From Perlabentimonas sp041656735 (GTDB taxonomy: Bacteria; Bacteroidota; Bacteroidia; Bacteroidales; Tenuifilaceae), in NCBI GenBank assembly GCA_041656735.1, contig JBBACY010000004.1, positions 1-64,000 of the forward strand: a stretch of DNA of 64,000 nucleotides, in the 5' to 3' direction. Made by a program: the position numbers and the translations under genes. How positions within the stretch are numbered: position 1 is the stretch's first letter; each line of letters begins with the position of its first letter. The notes beneath the pieces were generated by a model. That model was not told the origin of the DNA and did no database searches. It was given only the letters and a program-made list of their open reading frames with translations. Positions 36,633-44,376 of the stretch are shown one piece after another.

Positions 36633-39600
36633 ATGAAAATCTCTGAAATATCCATAAAGCGGCCAACCTACGTAATCGTATTTTTTGCCGTGCTCACCAT
36701 CCTAGGCTACTTAGGTTTCCGCAACCTGAGTGCCGAACTTATGCCAAAGTTTACCCCACCTATGATAAATGTACAGGTGGTTTACCCAGGCGCTTCGCCC
36801 CTTGAGGTAGAAAACTCGCTTACCCGAAAATTGGAGGACGCCCTCTCAAGTATGGAAGGGATTGACCAAATCCAATCCTACTCATTCGAGGGTATGTCGA
36901 TGATGTTTATTCTCTTCAACTATGGCACCAACATTGACAAATCGATAACCAATGCGCAGAACCTAATAGCATCCAAGATGATGGAGCTGCCCCGAGATAT
37001 TCTTTCACCAACTATCAATAAGGTTACTGTTGATGACAAGCCCATTATCTCAATTGCAGTCGTTTCAAACCTTGAGGCCACCGCTTTCTTCGATTTAGTG
37101 GACAAGCGCATTCTACCCGATATTAACAGCATTAAAGGGGTTGCCAAAGTTAGCTTGCTAGGCGGTAGGGCTCGCGAAATACAAGTAAACCTCGATATGG
37201 ATAGGATGCAAGCATTTGGCATCTCACCCATTATGATTCAGGGCGTGCTACGAGCTTCGAACCTCGATTTCCCAACAGGAAGCCTAAAAAGTATGGAAAC
37301 ATCAACCACAATTAGGCTTTCGGGTAAACTCAAATCTATTGAGGCTATTCAAAACCTCGTGGTTACAACCCTTCCCACAGGCAGGCAGATTAGGCTTAAA
37401 GATATTGCCGAAATATCCGATGCCATAAAAGACCCAACCACCCTGGCTCGGGTAAACGGCGAAGATGCCGTGCTAGTAAACCTGCTTAAGCAAGGCGATG
37501 CCAACGCCATAGAAGTGAGTGATTTGGTTAGGAAACGGATAGCCGTTCTCGAGAATGAATTTGCAACCCAAGAGCTAAGTATGACCATTGCACAGGATTC
37601 AACCGAATTCACCCGCCAATCAATAAACTCGGTAATTACCGACCTGCTCATAATTATCCTTTTGGTAACATTCGTTATGCTTTTTTTTCTGCATAGCTTC
37701 CGCAATGCGGTAATCGTAATGACCGTAGTACCCGTATCGCTCATAGCCACATTCATCGGTATGTATCTTCTTGACTTTACGCTAAACCTTATGTCGTTAT
37801 TGGGCCTCTCGCTAGTTATTGGGGTACTTGTAGACGATGCCATTGTGGTGATAGAAAACGTATACCGACACATTGAGATGGGGAAAAACAGGGTACGAGC
37901 CACGTTTGATGCTATGAAAGAGATTGGGTTTGTGGTAATTTCAACAACCGTGGTGCTAGTGGTTGTTTTCCTACCCGTTGCACTAACCGACACGCTGGTT
38001 TCGGATATCCTTCGGCAATTCTCCATAGTAATCGTAATGTCCACCATTATAAGCACAATAGCCGCCTTAACCCTTACCCCAATGCTTACATCGAGGTTTG
38101 GGAAAGTACAAAAACTTTCGAGTAAAAATTTATTTGGTCGAATAGTGATAGGATTCGAACGGCTAATTGAACAATTTAGCAACTGGGTTTCCAATATCCT
38201 AAGCTGGTCGCTGTCTCACAAACGATGGGTTGCCCTTATTGTAACCACAATTTCCATAGCCATTTTAGCTCTATTCCCCTTAGGCTTTATTGGTTTCGAA
38301 TTCCTGCCTAACGTTGACCGTGGCGAATTTATGGTTCAACTTGAAATGCCAAAGGATATCTCAATGGAAGAGTCGAACGCCTTGGTACGCAGGGCAGAGG
38401 ACTGGATTCAGTCGCAACCCATTGTTAGTAGTGTAATTACCACCGTTGGCAGCACCAGTGATAATACACAGAGCGCCAGAGGAACAGCCTACTTAGCCGA
38501 AATAAATGTGGAGTTAGTGCCCCACAGCCAAAGAAACATTGAAACAAAGCAATACATTACATTGATAAAACAGCCGCTTTCAGATTTTTTATTAGATGCC
38601 AAGATAAAAATAGCGAACGTTGCACTTACGGGCGAAGCATCAAGAGCCGCTGTGGAGTATGTGATAAGTGGGAACAACACGGACACCCTGATGATTTTTG
38701 CCGAAAAAGCGCTGGTTTTAATGAGTGGCATCCCAGGAACCTTACAACAAGAACTATCGGTGGAAAGCGGTACGCCAGAAATTTCGGTAATTGTTGACCG
38801 CGACAAGATGTCGGCGCTTGGGTTAACGCTCGATAACGTAGGCCTAACAATGCAAACGGTTTTTCAAGGCAACAGCACGCTAAAGTACACAGAAAATAAC
38901 TACGAATACGATATCAACATCCGCGCCGATAGGGCATTCCGAAAGCAAGCAGCCGATGTTGAAGGGATAACTTTTGTTAACAACCGCAGCGAATCCATTC
39001 GCCTCGATCAGTTTGCCGAGATAGGCGTGAGCACTGGACCAAATAAGCTGGAACGGTATAACAGAAATGGCTCGGTTACAATTAGGTCTCAAGTTCACGG
39101 AACTACACCAGGTGCGGTATCAACTCAGTTTCTAGATGAAATCGACAAAATGGGAATTCCGAAAGGAGTAAAATTACAGGCCACAGGCGACCTAAAATCA
39201 ATGGCCGACTCAATGAGCGTACTAACCGCCGCTATGCTACTCTCAGTTATCCTCATCTACCTGTCGATGGTTGTGCTATACAATAACTGGACCGACCCGC
39301 TGGTGGTGATGTTCTCCATCCCACTATCCATTCTGGGTGCTATTTTGACTCTAGCACTAACCAACACACCGCTTAGTATTTATGGAATGCTTGGGCTTAT
39401 AATGCTTATTGGGCTAGTGGCCAAAAATGCCATTCTACTGGTCGATTTTGCCAACGAGGCGCTAAACCAAGGGAAATCAGTAGATGATGCATTAACCGAA
39501 GCGGTAAAAATCCGTACTCGCCCAATCCTTATGACTGCCCTATCCACCGTAATTGGGATGCTACCCGTAGCCTTATCAACTGGGTCGGGTGCTGAACTGC

Positions 39601-39755
39601 GAAATGGTATGGCTTGGGTTATTATAGGGGGAATGGCTCTATCAACGCTGCTTACGCTTATTGTTGTACCAGTAGTATTTAGGATATTTCACTCAGCAAA
39701 AAGCAAAAAAGAGAAGTTCGACATTGAAAAACTAATGTACGAAGAGCTAAAGTAG
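36633..39755 (+). CDS. RND efflux pump, inner-membrane permease
   Basis: This 1040-residue pump of the AcrB/HAE1 group has twelve membrane helices in two repeats and two large periplasmic loops. The proton-relay acids are in VLVDDAIVVIENV, and the second half carries GLVAKNAILLVDFANEA. It exports hydrophobic compounds using the proton gradient. It is the last gene of a tetR-tolC-adaptor-pump operon. The range of substrates is not readable from sequence. Confidence 0.95.
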   Translation: MKISEISIKRPTYVIVFFAVLTILGYLGFRNLSAELMPKFTPPMINVQVVYPGASPLEVENSLTRKLEDALSSMEGIDQIQSYSFEGMSMMFILFNYGTNIDKSITNAQNLIASKMMELPRDILSPTINKVTVDDKPIISIAVVSNLEATAFFDLVDKRILPDINSIKGVAKVSLLGGRAREIQVNLDMDRMQAFGISPIMIQGVLRASNLDFPTGSLKSMETSTTIRLSGKLKSIEAIQNLVVTTLPTGRQIRLKDIAEISDAIKDPTTLARVNGEDAVLVNLLKQGDANAIEVSDLVRKRIAVLENEFATQELSMTIAQDSTEFTRQSINSVITDLLIIILLVTFVMLFFLHSFRNAVIVMTVVPVSLIATFIGMYLLDFTLNLMSLLGLSLVIGVLVDDAIVVIENVYRHIEMGKNRVRATFDAMKEIGFVVISTTVVLVVVFLPVALTDTLVSDILRQFSIVIVMSTIISTIAALTLTPMLTSRFGKVQKLSSKNLFGRIVIGFERLIEQFSNWVSNILSWSLSHKRWVALIVTTISIAILALFPLGFIGFEFLPNVDRGEFMVQLEMPKDISMEESNALVRRAEDWIQSQPIVSSVITTVGSTSDNTQSARGTAYLAEINVELVPHSQRNIETKQYITLIKQPLSDFLLDAKIKIANVALTGEASRAAVEYVISGNNTDTLMIFAEKALVLMSGIPGTLQQELSVESGTPEISVIVDRDKMSALGLTLDNVGLTMQTVFQGNSTLKYTENNYEYDINIRADRAFRKQAADVEGITFVNNRSESIRLDQFAEIGVSTGPNKLERYNRNGSVTIRSQVHGTTPGAVSTQFLDEIDKMGIPKGVKLQATGDLKSMADSMSVLTAAMLLSVILIYLSMVVLYNNWTDPLVVMFSIPLSILGAILTLALTNTPLSIYGMLGLIMLIGLVAKNAILLVDFANEALNQGKSVDDALTEAVKIRTRPILMTALSTVIGMLPVALSTGSGAELRNGMAWVIIGGMALSTLLTLIVVPVVFRIFHSAKSKKEKFDIEKLMYEELK

Positions 39756-39790
39756 GATAGTAAATTCAAACCAAGCTGTTAAATACAAAA

Positions 39791-39823
39791 AAGAGCCCGA
39801 TAGACTTTGCCTATCGGGCTCTT
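39791..39823 (-). terminator. Shared terminator between the efflux operon and the OsmC gene
   Basis: A perfect 13-bp stem AAGAGCCCGATAG/CTATCGGGCTCTT with a 7-base loop. The T run is on the reverse strand, so it fits the OsmC gene best, but it also lies 36 bases after the pump stop. Confidence 0.85.
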
Positions 39824-39835
39824 CAACACTATCAA

Positions 39836-40291
39836 TTAAGCTGCTTTTGCTCGCGAAAACTTAAACCCAATATTTAACGGAGTAGCATTCATCAAATTAT
39901 CGCTAACCGGACAACGCGACTCTACCTTACTCAACCACTCGTTAAGGGTTGCCTCATCGGCATCACAAATAGGAGTCATCTTAACCTCAAGATTATTGTA
40001 ACCTGCCCTTTCGGTTTCAGTCTGGCCAAAAAGTCTTGCGGGGTTCAAATCGCCACAAATATCAATCTGCAGGTCCTTAATCTCAAATCCCATTTCCTTA
40101 GCAACTAGGCAACCAGTTACGTTAAGGCAGCCAGCAAGTGCGGCCAAAACATACTCAACCGGATTGGGAGCCACATCAGTACCGCCCAAACTTTCAGGCT
40201 CATCAACAATAATCTCAAAATTGCGTGCTTTAACAACCGTTTTTGCATCGCTAGCCCTTTGGGCTTTAATTCTAAATTTTAAATCTGCCAT
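39836..40291 (-). CDS. OsmC-family peroxidase
   Basis: This 151-residue cytosolic protein of the OsmC/Ohr/YhfA family reduces organic hydroperoxides using two cysteines, here Cys61 (ALAGCLNVTGCLVA) and Cys127 (SRCPVSDNL). The N-terminal GGTDVAPNPVEYVLAALAGC segment is diagnostic. It is divergent from a Crp-family regulator, and its -7 box TAGTTTTG (reverse strand, 40344-40337) abuts an 18-bp palindrome, suggesting control by that regulator. Confidence 0.9.
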   Translation of the reverse strand: MADLKFRIKAQRASDAKTVVKARNFEIIVDEPESLGGTDVAPNPVEYVLAALAGCLNVTGCLVAKEMGFEIKDLQIDICGDLNPARLFGQTETERAGYNNLEVKMTPICDADEATLNEWLSKVESRCPVSDNLMNATPLNIGFKFSRAKAA

Positions 40292-40301
40292 TGCTATATT
40301 G

Positions 40302-40363
40302 TTTTAGTTAATTAATTTTAGTTAATTACAACACTGCAAAACTAACTGTTATTCAAATAACAG
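40302..40363. promoter_or_regulatory. osmC promoter and operator-like sites
   Basis: Reverse strand -7 box TAGTTTTG at 40344-40337. A perfect inverted repeat CTGTTATT-CA-AATAACAG at 40346-40363 lies directly upstream of it, in the -33/-7 spacer. Two direct copies of TTTTAGTTAATTA (40302-40314, 40316-40328) lie in the predicted leader. These are candidate sites for the Crp-family protein encoded divergently at 40455. Confidence 0.6.
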
Positions 40364-40454
40364 AAAAGAAAATGGCGATGCACAAACTCACTTAAAACCC
40401 TTGGATTTTTAATCCTAAAAAGTGTAATATTGCATTTTTTAAAAATATTTAAAG

Positions 40455-41120
40455 ATGGATAACAAAGATTTCAAAGAGCGATACTGGTACTCCCTTCTTG
40501 ATGAACAAAATCGGAATCAAATAATATCGAACTCAACAGTAGTAGATTACGAAAAGGGCGAGACAATAATAAAACAGGGCGTTGCTGCTGGGCAGATTCC
40601 TTTTCTAGAAAAGGGTATGGTAAAATTAACTTCAAGCAACAAAAAGCGCACAAGCACTTTTAAAATAATTGCCGACAATACATTTATTGGTTTAATGTGT
40701 GCTTTTGTGGAAAAACGGTTCGACTTTTCGGCAATTGCCATCATACCCTCAACTGTTCGAATGATAGACCGCAAATTATTTGAAGAAGCAATTAGAACCA
40801 ATGGCGATTTTGCAGTACACATTGTTCACGAAATGTCGTTAACAACAAACTTAATTGTTACCGAACTCATCCAGCTAAGCCAAAAAAATGCCGATGGAGC
40901 AATATGCACCATACTGTTAGAACTATCATCAGTATTCAACAGCAACACATTTCAGGTGCCTTTTAATCGTACTGAATTTGCCGATACGATTGGCTACTCA
41001 AAAGAGAGCGTAATAACCTGCTTATCGTCGTTACAGCAACAAGGAATAATAAAAGTATCGGGCAAAACGGTAGAAATAATTGATAAGGGCAGGCTTGAAA
41101 CAATAGCTATGTATGGGTAA
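40455..41120 (+). CDS. Crp/Fnr-family transcriptional regulator
   Basis: This 221-residue regulator has an N-terminal cyclic-nucleotide-binding-like beta-roll (about 20-115), a dimerisation helix (about 120-145) and a winged helix (about 165-215: FNRTEFADTIGYSKESVITCLSSLQQQGIIKVSGKTVEI). The three cysteines are scattered and do not form an Fnr iron-sulfur cluster motif. It is divergent from the OsmC gene with palindromes between, so it may sense redox or peroxide stress indirectly; the ligand is unknown. Confidence 0.9.
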   Translation: MDNKDFKERYWYSLLDEQNRNQIISNSTVVDYEKGETIIKQGVAAGQIPFLEKGMVKLTSSNKKRTSTFKIIADNTFIGLMCAFVEKRFDFSAIAIIPSTVRMIDRKLFEEAIRTNGDFAVHIVHEMSLTTNLIVTELIQLSQKNADGAICTILLELSSVFNSNTFQVPFNRTEFADTIGYSKESVITCLSSLQQQGIIKVSGKTVEIIDKGRLETIAMYG

Positions 41121-41196
41121 ACCTATGTTATAGCATAGTTATATTTTACCCCACTAAAATCAGTAAAGTAAATTCTCTCAACCCAAAGGATTTAGT

Positions 41197-42078
41197 TTAT
41201 TCACCAACAATACCCTCATCAACAACAGGATTAGCTATACCATCGTTGTTACTTACAGAATCCTGCCATTTATCAATTTTAATAGCCTCAAATTGTTTTT
41301 TGAGCAAGTAAACACACGCAACAGATGCTAAAATTCCACCAACAATAATTAGAACCATATTGGTAACACCCCCATACGACTCTATGAACGACTCATTCAT
41401 AGCTTCTTCAGCATCCTGAAAGTAGCCACCCGCAAAAGCAACCAAGTTGTTTACTGCGTGAATTATTATGGTTAGCGAAAGTTTTCTAGTTTTGTAATAA
41501 ACCCAACCTGCAAGCAAGCCAATAAAAAAAGCTGCAATAAATTGCCAAGGATTAAAATGAACTATCCCGAAAAGAAAACTTGATAAAACAATAGATTTTA
41601 CTGGAGAGTACCTGCGTAAAAATCCATCTAGAATAATCCCTCTAAAAATTAGCTCTTCAAGTATAGGTGCTGCAATAACAATGGTAATAAAAGAAAATAC
41701 TCCTTTTTGATTACTCAACTCAATAAATAGCTGCTTAAAATATTCAGGCATTGGTATTACATTACCAAGGGGTAAAATTACTCCAGTCTGAATAGCAATG
41801 AGAGAAACACTAACCAACGCCATTATTTTGAGAGAACTCAGGCTAAAATCGTAATTACGAATACCTGTTCTACTTTTCTTCATCGAATGAGCAATTACAA
41901 AAGTAGTTCCCATTGATAATAAATAGTAAATTAAAATTGAGGGCTCCTCCCCTAGTAAATTGTCTAAAACAAATTTCACAGGACTAAAAAAAACCAACAT
42001 TAAGAACACTGCGATTCCAATAATCCCCCAACTTTGTCCCACGCCAGGGTAATTAAATTCTTTTTCTTGAAACGTCAT
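41197..42078 (-). CDS. CPBP-family intramembrane metalloprotease
   Basis: This 293-residue protein has eight predicted membrane helices and the three CPBP/Abi (Rce1-like) motifs: EExxxR (Glu141, Glu142, Arg146), FxxxH (Phe170-His174) and HxxxN (His207-Asn211). Family members cleave membrane-bound substrates; in bacteria some give bacteriocin self-immunity. The reverse strand -7 box TACTTTTG (42118-42111) lies about 33 bases upstream. No bacteriocin gene is adjacent, so a general role is as likely. Confidence 0.88.
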   Translation of the reverse strand: MTFQEKEFNYPGVGQSWGIIGIAVFLMLVFFSPVKFVLDNLLGEEPSILIYYLLSMGTTFVIAHSMKKSRTGIRNYDFSLSSLKIMALVSVSLIAIQTGVILPLGNVIPMPEYFKQLFIELSNQKGVFSFITIVIAAPILEELIFRGIILDGFLRRYSPVKSIVLSSFLFGIVHFNPWQFIAAFFIGLLAGWVYYKTRKLSLTIIIHAVNNLVAFAGGYFQDAEEAMNESFIESYGGVTNMVLIIVGGILASVACVYLLKKQFEAIKIDKWQDSVSNNDGIANPVVDEGIVGE

Positions 42079-42435
42079 ATCTTGTATTGTTAATTGGTTT
42101 TATGGTTATACAAAAGTAAAAATAAAAAAACCCATCCTAAACAAGTTCTCGCAAGCTAATCGCTTAATCTTTCATCCCCTCCACACAAAGCCCCTATTAA
42201 CATCTTATAATCAACTCTATAGTTCATAATAACCCTCTATCCTTTTAGTTGTTCTAAAGCCATAAAGTTTTAAAATTCCATATTATTATTAAGAAGTATT
42301 TACATTTCAACCCTTTTCTTATCAGCTAATTAGAAATTATCGCTGCTTGTATGTTGTTCATTTCGTGTTGATAAACATTTTTCGTTAGACTGATTTAATT
42401 CACTATTTTTGTGTGTTAATTAGGAGATAGTATAT
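42079..42435. promoter_or_regulatory. Divergent promoter region, CPBP protease / parE
   Basis: This 357-bp AT-rich region has a reverse strand TACTTTTG (42118-42111) and forward TATTTTTG (42404-42411), both -7 consensus matches. AGGAGA at 42422-42427 is a ribosome-binding-like sequence 8 bases before the parE ATG. Nothing else is recognised. Confidence 0.45.
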
Positions 42436-44343
42436 ATGATGGACGGAACATATTCAGAAGATAGTATTAGAACACTGGAGTGGAATGAGCACATTCGGCT
42501 TCGCCCCGGTATGTACGTAGGTAAGCTTGGCGATGGCGCTCAGCCTGACGATGGCATATACGTGCTACTTAAAGAGGTTTTCGATAACTCTGTTGATGAG
42601 TTTATGATGGGCAACGGGCGCATCATTACACTTGATATTAATGAAAGCAGCGTATCGGTTCGCGATTACGGACGCGGAATTCCCCTAGGTAAGCTCGTTG
42701 ATGTTTCATCGAGAATGAACACAGGAGCCAAATATGATTCAAAGGTTTTTAAGAAATCGGTTGGCCTAAACGGGGTGGGTATAAAAGCCGTTAACGCATT
42801 ATCTACATCATTTCGCATTCAAAGTTTTCGCGAGGGCAAGTCGAGACTTGTTGAATACTCGTGCGGAAACATAGTTAACCAACAAAACATTGACAGTCCC
42901 AGTGAGAAAAACGGCACGCTGGTTGAGTTCATTCCAGATGAAAGCCTATTCGGAAAATTCGATTACCAAAATGAGTACATCGAATCGATGGTTCGAAACT
43001 ACTCACACCTTAACACTGGACTAATAATTAAGTACAACGGCACATCCTTTGTGTCTAAAAACGGCTTACTCGACCTCCTTAACGAGAAACTCTCGGGCAA
43101 GGAACTTTATCCGCCAATACACCTAAAAGGGCCCGATATTGAAATGGCCATTACGCACGGCGTTGGGTATGGCGAAGATTACTACGCATTTGTAAACGGG
43201 CAGCATACCACGCAGGGCGGAACGCACCTAGCCGCATTTCGTGAAGCGTTAGTTAAAACCATACGCGAATTTTATAAGAAGGATTTCGATGCGTCCGATA
43301 TTCGCACATCAATAATTGCAGCCATAAGCATTCGGGTTGAAGAGCCTGTTTTCGAAAGTCAAACTAAAACAAAACTTGGCAGCCGTGATATGGGACCCAA
43401 TGGTCCATCGGTTCGTCAGTTTATTGGCGATTTTGTAAAAACCTCGCTCGATAACTACCTACATAAAAACCCCGAAGCAGCCGATGCCATTCTGCAAAAA
43501 ATTGTGGATTCGGAAAAGGAACGCAAGGCCATATCGGGCATACAAAAGTTGGCTCGCGAACGAGCAAAAAAAGCCAATCTGCATAATAAAAAACTACGCG
43601 ATTGTCGTGTTCACTATGGCGATAAGAACGAACTTAATTTAGATACCACCCTTTTTATTACCGAGGGCGACTCGGCTAGCGGTTCCATTACCAAAAGCCG
43701 CGACGTAAAAACGCAAGCTGTATTCTCACTTAAAGGAAAACCGCTTAACAGCTACGGATTAACAAAAAAGGTTGTTTACGAAAACGAGGAGTTTAACCTG
43801 CTACAGGCGGCTCTCAACATTGAAGAGGACATTGAGAACATTCGTTATAACAAGGTGGTTATAGCTACCGATGCCGACGTTGACGGTATGCACATCCGCC
43901 TGCTACTAATTACCTTCTTTCTTCAGTTTTTCCCCGACCTTATTCGTCAGGAGCACCTATTTATACTTCAAACGCCCCTTTTTAGGGTAAGAAATAAGAA
44001 GGCCACTAAATATTGCTATAACAACGACGAGAAAGAAAAAGCCCTTAAACTGCTGGGCAGCACTGCCGAAATTACCCGTTTTAAGGGGTTAGGTGAGATT
44101 TCACCCGATGAGTTTAAAAATTTTATTGGCGAGGATATGAGGCTCGACCCTGTTCGTTTGTCAAACAACGACCTGATACCCGATTTACTCTCGTTTTATA
44201 TGGGAAAAAACACCCCCCAACGTCAAGAATTTATTATTGACAATTTGAAGATTGAGGTAGACCTACTTGAGGAAGAAGCAGCCATCAAAAAGGTTGAGGA
44301 AGAGACAGATGCTAAGAAAGTTGAGGAAGAGGCTGCTGTATAG
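42436..44343 (+). CDS. parE: DNA topoisomerase IV subunit B
   Basis: The 635-residue ATPase subunit of a type IIA topoisomerase carries the GHKL ATPase domain (about 10-210, with KEVFDNSVDEF and GRGIPLG), a transducer domain (about 215-385) and a Toprim domain (EGDSASG near 412; DADVDGMHIR near 475). The acidic C-terminus is made of EEE and KKVEEE units. With ParC, encoded 33 bases later, it decatenates daughter chromosomes. I call ParE over GyrB because the partner has ParC features and the pair is in the Bacteroidota topo IV arrangement. Confidence 0.88.
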   Translation: MMDGTYSEDSIRTLEWNEHIRLRPGMYVGKLGDGAQPDDGIYVLLKEVFDNSVDEFMMGNGRIITLDINESSVSVRDYGRGIPLGKLVDVSSRMNTGAKYDSKVFKKSVGLNGVGIKAVNALSTSFRIQSFREGKSRLVEYSCGNIVNQQNIDSPSEKNGTLVEFIPDESLFGKFDYQNEYIESMVRNYSHLNTGLIIKYNGTSFVSKNGLLDLLNEKLSGKELYPPIHLKGPDIEMAITHGVGYGEDYYAFVNGQHTTQGGTHLAAFREALVKTIREFYKKDFDASDIRTSIIAAISIRVEEPVFESQTKTKLGSRDMGPNGPSVRQFIGDFVKTSLDNYLHKNPEAADAILQKIVDSEKERKAISGIQKLARERAKKANLHNKKLRDCRVHYGDKNELNLDTTLFITEGDSASGSITKSRDVKTQAVFSLKGKPLNSYGLTKKVVYENEEFNLLQAALNIEEDIENIRYNKVVIATDADVDGMHIRLLLITFFLQFFPDLIRQEHLFILQTPLFRVRNKKATKYCYNNDEKEKALKLLGSTAEITRFKGLGEISPDEFKNFIGEDMRLDPVRLSNNDLIPDLLSFYMGKNTPQRQEFIIDNLKIEVDLLEEEAAIKKVEEETDAKKVEEEAAV

Positions 44344-44376
44344 TAAAGTATAAAAGAAAGAAACACAAATAATACA

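Noticed and set aside
41197..42078. Bacteriocin immunity system
   Set aside because: Only the CPBP protease is present; no bacteriocin, leader peptide or transporter gene lies nearby.
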